Positions 45,435 to 56,999 of a stretch of 64,000 bases of DNA are shown here, one piece after another. The position numbers and the translations under genes are program-made. A model generated the notes under the pieces. It saw only the letters and a list, made by a program, of their open reading frames with translations. It ran no database searches and was not told the origin of the DNA. The stretch's first letter is position 1. Every line of letters starts with the position of its first letter. Source of the DNA: Linnemannia hyalina (lineage: Eukaryota; Mortierellomycota; Mortierellomycetes; Mortierellales; Mortierellaceae). The stretch lies in the NCBI GenBank assembly GCA_019671135.1, contig JAHRHY010000008.1, positions 2,108,001 through 2,172,000 on the forward strand. Reading direction: 5' to 3'.

Positions 45435-47528
45435 ATGGTAACAGCCGACACTCATGCAGACTGCTGCCATGCATTCACTTCACCTACATACATCTCAAGG
45501 GAAATGCACACAGGAAGAAACACCCTTCAGGTTACAATGTAACTGACACAGAGCGTTCCTTCTTCACTCTGTCTGGCGTCAAAACTACATAGTACAGCGG
45601 ATACGACGACTACCCCAGCTACGGCATGGGCGGATACGGCAGCTCCAGAGGAGGCGGATTCATCGAGCAGTACCGGTGCTACTCTGTCGCCATGATGCAG
45701 GGAAACGAACGTCAAAACGTCAACCATGGCGGAAAGAGTAAGCTTGGTATTCTTGGCGGACCACATAATTCTCCTTTATGATTGAACTGGGAGGGAAGGC
45801 TTTGATGGAATGATTACCATTGACGACTGCGTCTCTTTGTTCCGTGTGTGTGTCTACTAGTTATTTTGCCACAGTCTGCATTGGCAAAGCTCGGTAAGTG
45901 ATTTCAGGCTCTTTTGTTGCAGAGCCACACCTTGATGAAGGTCTATCAATGAAGTCCATAATAGCTAACATATAATCACGATGTAATTATTGCGGTGCTG
46001 TAGCCTCACTCCACATCCAGTACCCTATGCTGTTTGAGCTCTCCAAGGGATCGCAGTCAACACACGCCGGTGTGCTCGAGTTTATCGCGGAGGAAGGACG
46101 TGTCTACTTGCCTCACTGGGTATGTGTCTCTCCGATAGAGCTTTGACCCCCCAAAGAAATGATTATTTGACACTTGGCTTTTTGTGCAACTCGTGTCTTC
46201 CTTCAAAACCCCTGATCTCCGTGAATGCATTCGACGTTCATTTTGTTGTATCTTAAATAGATGATGAAGACATTGGTGCTTTCAGAAGGAGACCTTGTCA
46301 CGGTCAAGAGCGCCGGACTCCCTCTCGGAAGCTTTGTCAAGATCCAGCCCCAGAGCGTCGACTTTTTGGATATCAGTGACCCCAAGGCTGTGTAAGTCAT
46401 GTCATCTCTTTTTGATAGGTGTTGTCACACAAGGATTGCAATCACAGGAAACTCGACTGACATCGCGTCATGATCTACTTTATTTGATAGGTTGGAGAAT
46501 GCGCTTCGCAACTTTTCGACGTTGACCAAGGGTGACAACATTGAGATTTCTTACAACGACAAGATCTATGGAATTCTAGTCATGGAAATCAAGCCCCCAG
46601 GTGTTGGTATTTCGATCGTCGAAACGGATCTTGAGGTCGACTTTGCACCCCCTGTTGGATATCAAGAGCCCACCCCCGTCCCCAGAAGCAGGCCCATCAT
46701 GGTGAGACTATGCGTTCCTATCAACTTGGCGGACAAATTTTGGCCAGTGTTCTCGGACGCTTTACGCCTAGGAATAGATGGCTGACTACGTAGATTTCTT
46801 TAACAAATTGGACAAATAGGAGAGCAAGCTGAGGAAGGAAGTGGAGGAGAGGATGGCGACGCCTGATAGCGCCAAGAAGATTCCCTTTGAAGGTCAAGGC
46901 CAGAGACTGACACCTGCTGGTGGAAGCAAAAAGTAAGTCAAATCTGGACAAACGACATGTCGTCAAGCGCAGGCTAAAGTTGCCTAAAACGTCGAACAAT
47001 CACCAGGCCTTTTTTCCCCGGCAGGAGCGAAAGGCTGTTGTTTTGTGAAACAATAGGCTAACAGCCAATATCTTTATGCAATGCCTTTGTCTAATTAGCA
47101 AATCGACTGGAAAATCAACTCCTGTTACGGCTACACCTACAACAACAGCTAGCCCAGCACCCGCAATCAAGGGCAAGCAGGTGGATGTGTTGGACAAGGA
47201 TGGATCAGAGGCACCTGCAGCGTTGAACTTGCCTGTGGGCAACCTCTACTTTGGATACAAGTATGTGCCCCGCAAGACGGATGAGGATAAGGTCAGAGAG
47301 GCAGAGGAGCAGGCCAACAAGGAGCCCGTGTTTGAGGGATCAGGCCAGACTCTTCGCCCACCACGCAAGAATGCGACGGCCAGGGGTAGTGGAGCCAATT
47401 CGCCCAGTCCGTCTGTCTCGTCCGCGACCAGTGCCTCCAGGGCTCCCACACCAGCGGCACAGGCGCCCAGCACAGAGCCCAAGCCTGACCCTGTTCCCTT
47501 CCAAGGCAAAGGCAACACCATGCGCTAA
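45435..47528 (+). CDS. UFD1: UFD1, ubiquitin recognition subunit of the Cdc48/p97 complex
   Basis: Nine coding exons. The first holds only the ATG (45435-45437), directly followed by a GTAACA donor. The rest are 45593-45737, 45861-45893, 46004-46119, 46261-46391, 46491-46701, 46820-46932 and 47099-47528 (eight joins are not needed; seven further exons complete the frame), giving 393 residues. After a Gly/Tyr-rich start comes the UFD1 double-psi barrel: [88 protein letters not shown] and [15 protein letters not shown]. The C-terminal tail is Pro/Ser/Thr-rich and contains [15 protein letters not shown] and the [11 protein letters not shown] stretch, a probable Cdc48-binding SHP-like motif (F-x-G-x-G-x-x-L). 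With Npl4, UFD1 brings ubiquitinated proteins to Cdc48 for ER-associated degradation. The coding-exon count is therefore eight with the ATG exon. Confidence 0.95.
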
Positions 47529-50165
47529 GCTTACTCTGTAGAGTCTAGGAAGTGTGGTATGAGTTGGACCATTTTTGATGTCAATACTACAGCCCTTTCG
47601 TCTGTTTCTCAAATGTGTGGATGAGCGATTATTTTTCTGCCTTTCGAAGCGGTGTGCATGAAAAAAGAGGAAACGTGCACGATCGTGTGGACCACAACGC
47701 AAAAGAAAAACAGAAACGAATAAGGGTCCACCTTTACTCCTTGCTTTTCGAGACAAAAGACTGCGGGTGTGGACCAGAACTCGATCGATGCGCCTTTTGG
47801 GAGTTTTGGGAATGGCGAGCAACGAACTTGTTGAGCCAAGTTGAGTTGAGGCGTCCGATGCGTTCAAGAAAGGCGGATAGAGCAAGGTATTTGAAGGTGG
47901 TTGTATAGATAGAGGGGATCCGACTGGGCCGAGACGTCAGAGAGACCGAGAGACAGGGGCTGACCTCATCATCATCATCATGAATGGAATTGGATGTTGG
48001 AGCGGAGTGTATAGGACTGCAGCCAAGAAGGGGCTTGAGAATGAACCTTGTTTTTTCTTGCAGAGTTGGACATTTTTTTGCGTTTTTGCCGAACAAGGAA
48101 CAACAAGGGGAGAGAGGGAGAGGGAGAGGGAGAGGAGAGGGAGAAGGAAGAGGGTGAGGGAAGAGGGAGAGGGAAGAAGGTGAGGATAGGGAAATGAGGC
48201 GTGAAGAAACGCATGTCAAAGTGGCACTCTGTTCATCCAAGCAACAAGGTCCGGAACCGTGGAGTATGTAAAAAAAAACAAAAAAAAACTGTCGTGCCCA
48301 GTGGTTGGGTTTGTTTGGTATGGAGTGTGTGTGGCATGCATGACTTTTGGTGTTTTGTTGCATTAGCGAGTCCACTCCCCTCGAATATGCACTCCAAAAG
48401 AAATGAACAAAAGCTTGTTTCTTGCCTGCATACCAACCCCTACAGTATCTATATTTTTGTACCTGTGGGATGTGTCATGGCCATAAGGACAGACAATGGA
48501 AAGGAAGAAAGCAGCAGGGAAGGTGTATTGAAGAAAAGAACGACAAGAATTCGCTCACCAAGAAAACAAGAAAGCAACCGCAGGTTGTTGACTTTAAAGT
48601 TGACAACACGCAAACAAGGAGGTCAAAAAAGAAAAAAGAGAGGGGACAGGGACAGGAGGGCAAAGGGTCAAAGTTCAAAGGGAGATGTCAAAAGAAACGA
48701 TAAAAAAAGAAGAGATGGAATAAGCAGAAAGTAAGGGAAAGGGAAGGTGGCCAATTGGTGCATCTCGTTGGTGCGCGAGAGCACTGTCCTGCGTTTAGTT
48801 TTGTCCACTCCATTCCTTTTTTTTTTGAGTTGGTAGACTACATGCAGAGTCTGCCTGTTAGTATGGCATGATTGACCCAACAGCGTGTTATACGAGAGAG
48901 TGTGGTCCAGGGTGTGGGGTCGTTATCAACTTTGGGACTGAGTTATTTTTTCTTTCTTTTGCGCACAAACGCATGAGCAAGGAAGCGGGAAGAAGACAGA
49001 GAGCGCGGCTGGTGTCTGTTATCTAACGTTGTAGTCATTTTTAAGGGTGTCCAGGTCATCCAGGCGGAAAAGAGGGGGTTTTTTAGTCTGTGTTGACAGT
49101 CCACCACGGTTGCTGTTGCTGTTGTGGACTAAAGAAGAGTAGTTTGGATTTCTGCAGGAATGGACTATTTCATAATGATGAACGAACGCGACTGGATGCT
49201 TACGGGTAGTCGAGATATACCAGGAGTGGCATTAGGCTGTTTTAAGAGAGAGAGAGAGAGAGAGAGGGGTAGAGAGAGAGAGTGAGAGAGAGCCAAGTGA
49301 TTGAGTGAGTGAGTGAGTGAGTGACGATGGCGAGCCCGAGGGGATCGGATGAATTACAAGACCAATTAGTAGTGTGTCTGTAGACTACAGTAGATGAATG
49401 AATGTGTAGGTTGCGGCAGTTGAGAGCAATAAGCTGGAGTGTTGCCCTAGTTCAAAATAGAACTGCACCAGATGACAAGCAGCTGCCTTGATAGCGCACA
49501 TTATTTGGTGGCGGGGGGTCTGTCCTTTTGGTGGTTGTGGTGGGTGTCGATGATGAAGGGAGGAAGAGAGGAAGAGAACAGGGGTGGACATGGGTCCTTG
49601 CTTGCCATCATACACTGATTGCGCCTATATGATTGATGGTAATGATGGCAATGATGGGATCAGCACACTGACTGAGAAGGGATCATCGCGCGTGCCTGTG
49701 GTAATGCCTCTAGTATTAATTATATACCTTTTCTGATAGAAAAGATCGGGCAGTTAAATAGCTCCTGCTCGGCTGCTGCTTCTCCTTCTCTTTTTCCGTC
49801 TCCGCCTTCCCTTTCTTCCTCCTTTTCTTTTTTCTCTTTTCTCTTTTCTCTTTTCTCCTTTCTCCTCCTCTTCTTCCTCCTCTCCTCCTCTTCCTCCTCT
49901 CCTCCTCTTCTCTTTGTTCTTACCTTCCCTCCCTTCTTTCCGCTCTCTCCTCCTTCCTCTCCCCTCCTCTCCACCTCCCCCTTCCTCTCCTCTTCCTCCC
50001 CTCTCCTCTCTCATTCCCTTTACCTTTCTTTCATCCATTCCTCCATTCCTCCATTCCTCCATTCCTTACCCGCACCTCGACATCGGGGCTGAGCAAAACA
50101 TTCGGCGAAATTACCTTCCTCTGACTGAAACAAACCCCTGGAAAATATAACTACCACCAGCAACA
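47529..50165. promoter_or_regulatory. 2.6-kb intergenic region with many simple repeats
   Basis: No credible gene on either strand. Contents: a purine-rich GGGAGA run (about 48106-48182), mixed purine and A tracts (48590-48740), (GA)n and (GAGT)n runs (49245-49324), and an almost pure pyrimidine block (about 49775-50060) just before the CSC1-like gene. The last block fits the CT-rich promoter style of this genome. The frames here are Ser/Leu/Phe- or Arg/Glu-rich by repeat composition only. Confidence 0.6.
49775..50060. repeat. polypyrimidine tract, about 285 bp
   Basis: Nearly uninterrupted C/T with TTTTCTC and CCTCCTC sub-repeats, ending about 105 bp before the ATG at 50166. It is probably a promoter element and may form triplex DNA. 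Confidence 0.75.
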
Positions 50166-53100
50166 ATGGCCGCCGACCTAGGAGATGAACAGAAATCGCA
50201 GGATGCCTCCATCGCCACCTTCGTCTCTGCCCTGCTCTTCAATGGAGCCGTCGGTATCGCCATCTACTTTGCCTTCTCCATCATCCGCAACTGGAACAAG
50301 CGCGTCTACCAGCCCCGAACCTATCTCGTCAACGAAGAGTAAGTCCTTTTCTCTTTGTCTCCTCTGTCATTAAAATTCCTCCTTCTGAGCTGTATGCAAG
50401 ACTGAGCGTGTGTGCCCAGACCACCCAGTGTAATTGCTCCACAAGGGGCACTAGGTGTCACAAAAGAACGCAGCAATATCCGTCGTCATGTCTGCCTATT
50501 TTTCTTCTCCGCGAACCCTTCAGCTTGAGACTCCCGTCATCGGACGTTGTGGTATCCGTGAGCTGGTCAAGACTAGTGTCATCGGACATAATAGTGAGCT
50601 ATTACACCAAGACACGACATCAGTGTTATTAACGCTTTTCCTTTCTCTACGTCCGTCAAATAGGATACGGTCACCGGAACTTGAGGGTGGGTTACTGAAA
50701 TGGATCAATGCGTCGATCAGAGTCCATGACAATCAGCTCGTCGACCGTATTGGTCTCGATGCCTACGTGTTCCTCCGCTTCCTTCGCATGTCTGCGTAAG
50801 TTACTACAACAACAACAACGGGGCATATTCATTCAATAAGGAGACGTTCTGGTTTTGTTAATCGGAGTATATTTGAACAGTATAAAGCAATGAAATGATC
50901 CTTGCTTGTACTACACACAAGACAAGAAGGATGCATCTAAATTTGCTTGATGCTTGATAATGGGGGGTCATTACACTTTTCATTTATCTCAGACAGTCAA
51001 CAACTCTTAATTCAATCTAACAATCTTCGTTTGGTTCCAATGGATAATAGTATCTTGTTCTCGGGATTCACATTGATCGGAATCCCCATCCTCATCCCCT
51101 TGAACGTGATCAACGGAGTCGATTCACGGCCTGGGGAGGATGGTCAGTTACCGAACCAGACCCCCAGTCTGACACGACTCGCCATCGGTAACATTGCCGA
51201 TGGTTGGCGTCTCTGGTTCCATCTCGCCTTGACTGCCCTTTTCTCAGGTAAGGTTTTCACTTTCCAAAGACACACCAAGTCCTTTGCACAGACATCATCC
51301 TCAAAATAACCAAAACAGAGACATTCCATTTCGATCATTGCCCCCTAACAAAAATGCTCCCTCGCCTTTACACCTTATAGGAGCGACGATTTACATGTTG
51401 TGGATGGAGATGCAAGAGTACACCCGTCGTCGTCACGCCTACTTGATGAGCGAAAAGCACGCCAAGACACCCCAGTCAACCACCATCCTCGTCACCGCCA
51501 TCCCCAAAGGTCTCAACACCGAAAAGGCCCTCTTTGAAATCTTCAACCGTTTCCCCGGAGGCGTTCGCTCGATCTGGCTCAACAAGAACCCCAGCGAACT
51601 CATCAAACTGTGCGAGGAGCGCGACGAAATTGCCCTCAAACTGGAGGCAGCCGAGTACAATTTCGTCCAGTCTGCCTACAACCAAAAGAAGAAGAAGGAT
51701 GTGGACACCAACGAACCCGTGCGCCCCATCGGCAGGACCTCGGCCGTGCCTTTTGTCGGACCCAAGGTCGATCTGATTGAATTCTACAGTCAACGGCTCT
51801 CAGAGCTCAACCGTCTGATTACCGAGGGCCGCAACGCTGGCGCCTCTTCAACCCTCAATTCGGCCTTCATCCGTTTCCACAATCAGTTTGCTGCCCACTC
51901 TGCTGTCCAAACCGTCGTCCACCCAACACCCTTCCGCATGGCACCCATGTTTGTCGAAGTCTCGCCTCTTGACGTTGTCTGGGAGCATCTCAACCTTGAC
52001 ACCGTCAATAAAAAAGGTCGCCACATGATTGCCACGGCCGCCGCGTCGGCGTTGATCCTCCTCTGGACCTTCCCCGTCCTGTTTGTCACCGGTATTGCAA
52101 ACCTCGACGCCCTCATCAAGTTACTGCCTTTCCTCAAATTTTTGAATGATCTGCCCACTTCCATCATCGGTATCATCCAGGGTATCTTGCCCCCCTTGTT
52201 CTTGGCTATCCTCATGGCCGTGCTCCCTATTATCCTGACCGCAATGTCCAGGTTTGAAGGACACGTCCGCCAGAGCGCGATCACTTTGGCTGTCATGAAG
52301 AAGTACTACTTTTTCCTGATCGTCAACGTCCTCCTTTTGACGAGTCTCGGAAACGGTGTGATCCCAACCCTCCAGAAGCTCATCAAGCCCGCAGGCGGTA
52401 ATGGAATCCAGTTCAGTCCCATGGATGTCATCACGATTCTTGCCCAGACTTTGCCCGCCGCCTCAACTTTCTTTGTCACCTACGCCCTTCTCCAAGGTCT
52501 TACTGGTCCCGCGAAGGAGCTTCTTCAGATCGCCCCTTTGGTCCTCAACTATCTGTTCACCAAGGTTCTTGCCAAGAGCCCCCGCCAGATCTGGAACGTC
52601 CAAGGCAGACTCAGCTCGGTCAACTATGGAACTCTGTTCCCTCCCCAAGTACTGATGTTCTCCATCGGCATGCTCTACTCGACTATTGCGCCTATCATCC
52701 TACCAGTCGTCGCCTTTTACTTTACCATGTTCTACTTTGTCTACCGCCACCAGTTCCTTTACGTCTACTACACACCTGTCGAAACTGGCGGTCTTGCCTT
52801 CCCCGTCGCGGTCAAGCAAACATTCACAGGAATCTTTATCTTCCAGACCACCATCTTTGGCATCTTTTTGTTGAAGCAGTCAGAGCTGGACGTCATCCCT
52901 CAGCTGGTCATCCTTCTCCTCCTGATCTTCGTCACTGCCATGTTGTTTTCCAACTTGAAGGAGGCCTTTGACCCCCTTGTCACCTTCCTCCCTGTTGCGT
53001 TGTTCTCCAAGGACTTGAAGGTCAACAGAGCTGGATATGTCACGGACGGAAGCGAGGAGAAGCCAGCTCCAGGAGAGACAAACGACGAGGAGTTGGCTGG

Positions 53101-53611
53101 CGACGGCGAAAGTGGACATGCTCTGGCAATGACCTACCTCCCCCGTATCAACGAGCCCACCGATGAGAAGGCTCATCTCGGAGAGAAGCAGGAATACGAC
53201 GAGGCTGCTACGGTGTCTTCGCAGCTCCCTGGTGTCCCTACGCCCAACCCTTCGCTCCACGGTGCTGCCGCCTCAGGCCTTAGCCAGACTACCTCTCAGC
53301 AGCAGAAGCAAATGCAGATGCATCAGGATATGCTGCCCGAGGAGCCAGTGTCGGCCGAGGAAGCAGAGTTGCTCCGTCTTCAGGAGCAGGCCTACTGCCA
53401 CCCATCGATCTACAGCCAACAGGTGCCCATCTGGCTGCCCCGTGACGAGCGCGGATTGGTCGATGAGGAGATTATTCGCTTGTCGGCTATGGGCGTTATT
53501 GTGGCGACGACGGGTGCTGACATGGACCCCGCGACGGGCAAGACCCATGTCTCTGGCATCATTTTCGCCCCTGGTGAAGAAACCCGCTACCGCCTCGAGC
53601 GCGGCATGTAA
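50166..53611 (+). CDS. CSC1/OSCA/TMEM63-type cation channel
   Basis: Four exons in phase: 50166-50338, 50664-50795, 51051-51247 and 51381-53611, giving 910 residues. The N-terminal segment (TFVSALLFNGAVGIAIYFAF) is the first membrane helix, followed by RVYQPRTYL. LDAYVFLRFLRM and FTLIGIPILIPLNVING are standard family positions. The cytosolic domain starts with YTRRRHAYLMSEKHAKTPQS and has TTILVTAIPKGLNTEKALFE. After SPLDVVWEHLNL come the pore helices (ALILLWTFPVLFVTGIANL; PTSIIGIIQGILPPLFLAIL; YYFFLIVNVLLLTSLG; MLYSTIAPIILPVVAFYFTMF). The C-terminal tail is soluble, with a Gln/Met-rich stretch. These channels open on osmotic or mechanical stress and pass calcium, at the plasma or an internal membrane. 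The 326-nt first intron contains an open frame, but the family alignment runs straight from YLVNEE to IRSPELEGGLLKWI. Confidence 0.94.
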
Positions 53612-53762
53612 ATTTTTTAGCCTTTTCTTTTTTTTTTTCCCCTTAGCTTTTACTTTTCATTTCAACTTGCACATAATATCAATAATACACTTTTTTTCTG
53701 CGCGCCAAAAACATGTTCAGTGACTTTTATGAATTTATAAAGAGACCGTATATCTATGAGGT

Positions 53763-56700
53763 TTACTCGGAGCGAGAAGGTGTAGGTGTAGGTTGGAGAA
53801 GGATGTCGCCGTACCAGTCGAGGCACCAGACTCTCAAATGTCCACATCCGCGCTGCTTGCCCTCCCTCTCCTTCTCCAGTTCCCTCTCCCTCTCCCTCTC
53901 CTTCTCCTTCTCCTGTGCCAGCGCCAGAGCCCGTTGTTTCTTTACTCCTGGAGCCTTTTTCTGCTTCTTCATCTTCTTGTGTCCATCGGCCACAGCCAAG
54001 GTCTCCAAAGAAGAAGCCGCCGACGACGAGAGTGCATGACATTGTTTGCCACCACCGGTGGTCGCCGACTTGTGCTCACAGCTGTATCCATACTCGAGCG
54101 CCAGGTCCAAATAAACCCCGCTCAATTGATCCTCCCAGCTGACGACCTCGACATGCCACCCACGATTGAGCGCCCGCTTGATAACAGCATAGAATCCACC
54201 GCCTCCAAACTCGCTGTCGCCGCCGTCTCCCGTGGCTAGGACGATTGTTGAGGGCTCGTGGTCGAGGAGGGTTTCGAGCATCTTGAGATGCAAGAGTTCG
54301 TCGACTCCTTGCTCGCCTTGCGATCCTCCTCCGCTTGATCCCGGACCTGTCGCTGTTGTTGCTGTTGGTGGTGAAACTGCATTCACTGTTGTAGGCAGAG
54401 CTGACCTGTCGACAGATGGCTCTGCACCATCAAAAAGACCCGTCGACCCGCCGTTGCTGTTGAGATGACTGGGAGGGAACCGTAGTTGCTTGACAGGAAC
54501 AGGGACAGCACCGAGTTCGCCCTGAACAAACTTCTTGACCCGCCTCAAAATAATCGTCTTGTACTGATGCTCCATCGCCTCATCCAGTTCCTGGAACAAG
54601 GGCGAAGACCCGACAAGGACCTGTCGTGCAGCGGTTCGATTCCGTTTCAGGAGGTCGAAAAACTGGGAATAGTTGAATTTCGGTAACAAGTGGCTGCCCC
54701 TCGCCATCTTGGCCTTTGGGCCTGCGCCAGTGCCGTTGTTGTTGATGCTGGTGCCGGGTGGGAAGGATTTGGGGGCGTCATCGTTCACTGTTGTTGTTGT
54801 AGGTGTCGCCAGAGCCATCCCTTCATCAGAGGGCAAGGTCGTAGTAGAGTACGCTGGACTCTTGTTCGGCGGGGTACGGTCCTGACTGTGGCGTTGGTCC
54901 TGACCATCCTCTGGCCTGGATCGGACATATGAAGATGATGTCCCGTCCACAGAAATACCATCAGTAACTCGTTGCGTATCCAAATGCTGTCGACTCTGAT
55001 AGAATCCGTGCAAGATGTTTGAGTTGTCGACAAAGATAAAGACGCGCTCGTTGCTGGGAGTGATTGGGACAGCCTTGGGTGGTGGCGGTGGTGGTGGTGA
55101 CGGGGTTGGGTCAATCTTTTGCTGTTCTGTGGAAGTCGAAGTAGCAGGTGCTGATCGTGACTTGTCCTCTGGCTGAGGAAGTGCTGACGGAGAGGTAGTG
55201 ATACTGGTCAGCGACTTCATGGTGCCCAGCTCCTGTTGGGTCGTCGGTGCAAGCTTGGGCCTCTCCTCAAGCTGAGGAGGTGAGAGAGTAACTGGGTCCG
55301 GTAGGTGAGACTCTGCACGGGAGAGGGCTTGATCCAGGAGACCAATTCCCCTGGGGACCAAAAATGAGTCGCGGACTCGCAACGCCAAAAGTCGCTTGCT
55401 CTCCGCACTTTTACTTGAGTCCTCGCTCAAATAAGATGTTGGTCTCGTTGAGGTCGTCGAACCAAAAGCAAAAGCAGAAAGCGAAGCAGGTGTAACATTG
55501 CACCTAGGGGTAACTCGAAACGATGATTCCTCCTCGGACGACGACGACGACGAAGACAACCGGTTGGTGTCGGTCATTGTGTCAGCAGTAGTGCTGTTGT
55601 TGTTGGTGCAATTCCTCCAAAAGTTGTTGTAATGGGATCGTGGTCTCCACTGAAACTCGGGTTCGTACCCAGGGGTCTGGTCCAGGACCAGCTCTTGCAC
55701 ATCCTCGCTTTGCGCCGCCTTTGGTGGCGTCACAAGTGTGATAGGCGTCGATGCTGTCGTTGTCACTGTAATACTGGGCTCGGTGCCGATGCTTGATGGG
55801 CGATTGTTGCCTAGAGTTGGCAGCTGCTGTTGGGGGTGTTTCCGTTTCTGTTCCTCCATGAACAAGGCCTTCATCTCCCTGAGGACCTTGGCTTTGACTG
55901 TGTACCATACTCGCTTTTTCTTGATAAAGGCAGTACCAGTGCTGGAGACGTTGGCGCTGACGACTGCGGCGGGTGGGGTGATTTTGTTGTTGGTTGCGGC
56001 TGATGGAGGCTGGGGAAGTGTGATAGGGTCGGGATTAGCAACTGTGAGGATGGATAAAGAATGGATGGATAAAGAATGGATGTTGAGTTGTTGGATGCTG
56101 TTATCCGTCGGCTGCCCCAGCTTCTGCTGTTGTTGCTGCTGTTGTAGCTGTCGATACTGTTGCTCTAGTTCCTTGGCCAAAAAGTCCGTTATTGTCGCAC
56201 TGGTGTTGGGCGATGCCTGTGAGTTGGATGTATATTCGTGCACAACAGGACCGGGCTCCTCTGGAGAACGACCCATGACCTCCTCTTTGTGGTCAGACTC
56301 TGACGAGACGCACCCGCCACACGAGGAACTCGAAGGCTCGTCAATAGGGAGTTTTCTGGTTGCCTTCTTCTTGAGTCGTCGCCTGTTTATCGTCAAGGTG
56401 TCCTCATCCTCGTCTTTGTCCTCGTCGTCCTCGGCATCTTCTAGAGGATCACGGTCATGACTTGGTATCGTCTGCGTCAACGGTGACAGCGCGAGTGTTG
56501 GGGAGGAAGAGGAGGTGCGGTTGAGAGTGTCCTGGCGTGAAAGAGAGTCGGCGGAAGCAAAGGAGTTGTAGGCCTTGTGTGCTTGGAGATATCGCATCAC
56601 CAAGGACAAGTCACCCAGTTGGCTCGTTGTACTAGCAGAGGTGCTGGTGCTAGGGGTTTCTGAAGAAATGTCGTCGGGGGAGTCACCCCAAGTGGGTGCG

Positions 56701-56999
56701 ATCATACTAGAAGGATCGTCTTCAGTAGGTGATGATGATGGAGGTGCTGCGGATGTTGCTGGTGTTGCTGGCTGTGGTGGTGGTGGTGCAACTGTGCCTG
56801 GCGTTGCCAGCGATGTTCGTTCAAGTTGGAGGAATGAGAGTAGGACGTCAAAGTTTCCCAGCGAGTCGCTGTTGTTGGTTGGTGTTGTCGGTGTGGTCCT
56901 GTTAGTGTTGGAGCAGCTATTGTTGGGGTGGTTGGTTATGCGAGTGTGAAGGACAGGTGGCTGCTGTTGAGGTGGCGGTGGCTCCCATGGCAACGTCAT
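53763..56999 (-). CDS. large NYN (PIN-like) domain protein, candidate RNase
   Basis: A single intronless frame of 1,078 residues, ATG at 56999. The first 640 residues are low-complexity: Pro, Thr, Ser and Asn runs, a Q9 stretch, acidic DEDEDED and no clear fold. At about 650 NERVFIFVDNSNILHGFYQ opens an NYN domain with a catalytic-type Asp. After a disordered insertion of about 110 residues it resumes at LLPKFNYSQFFDLLKRNRTA and QVLVGSSPLFQELDEAM. It continues with VDELLHLKMLETLLD, TIVLATGDGGDSEFGGGGFY (second acidic patch) and GWHVEVVSWEDQLSGVYLDL. The C-terminus is Lys/Glu-rich. NYN domains are metal-dependent RNases related to MARF1 and bacterial YacP. The split domain and long disordered head suggest an RNP-granule protein, but this is inference. 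It is convergent with the CSC1-like gene (151-bp gap). Confidence 0.85.
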   Translation of the reverse strand: MTLPWEPPPPQQQPPVLHTRITNHPNNSCSNTNRTTPTTPTNNSDSLGNFDVLLSFLQLERTSLATPGTVAPPPPQPATPATSAAPPSSSPTEDDPSSMIAPTWGDSPDDISSETPSTSTSASTTSQLGDLSLVMRYLQAHKAYNSFASADSLSRQDTLNRTSSSSPTLALSPLTQTIPSHDRDPLEDAEDDEDKDEDEDTLTINRRRLKKKATRKLPIDEPSSSSCGGCVSSESDHKEEVMGRSPEEPGPVVHEYTSNSQASPNTSATITDFLAKELEQQYRQLQQQQQQQKLGQPTDNSIQQLNIHSLSIHSLSILTVANPDPITLPQPPSAATNNKITPPAAVVSANVSSTGTAFIKKKRVWYTVKAKVLREMKALFMEEQKRKHPQQQLPTLGNNRPSSIGTEPSITVTTTASTPITLVTPPKAAQSEDVQELVLDQTPGYEPEFQWRPRSHYNNFWRNCTNNNSTTADTMTDTNRLSSSSSSSEEESSFRVTPRCNVTPASLSAFAFGSTTSTRPTSYLSEDSSKSAESKRLLALRVRDSFLVPRGIGLLDQALSRAESHLPDPVTLSPPQLEERPKLAPTTQQELGTMKSLTSITTSPSALPQPEDKSRSAPATSTSTEQQKIDPTPSPPPPPPPKAVPITPSNERVFIFVDNSNILHGFYQSRQHLDTQRVTDGISVDGTSSSYVRSRPEDGQDQRHSQDRTPPNKSPAYSTTTLPSDEGMALATPTTTTVNDDAPKSFPPGTSINNNGTGAGPKAKMARGSHLLPKFNYSQFFDLLKRNRTAARQVLVGSSPLFQELDEAMEHQYKTIILRRVKKFVQGELGAVPVPVKQLRFPPSHLNSNGGSTGLFDGAEPSVDRSALPTTVNAVSPPTATTATGPGSSGGGSQGEQGVDELLHLKMLETLLDHEPSTIVLATGDGGDSEFGGGGFYAVIKRALNRGWHVEVVSWEDQLSGVYLDLALEYGYSCEHKSATTGGGKQCHALSSSAASSLETLAVADGHKKMKKQKKAPGVKKQRALALAQEKEKERERERELEKEREGKQRGCGHLRVWCLDWYGDILLQPTPTPSRSE

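Noticed and set aside
49714..50062. Arg/Glu/Gly-rich minus-strand frames opposite the polypyrimidine block
   Set aside because: They are translations of a purine repeat, not protein-coding sequence.
50455..50640. Open frame inside the first intron of the CSC1-like gene
   Set aside because: The family sequence continues directly from exon 1 to 50664, and the intron frame adds non-homologous residues.
54632..54645. A second GGTTCGATTCC B-box match
   Set aside because: It is antisense inside the NYN gene and no cloverleaf can be drawn around it.
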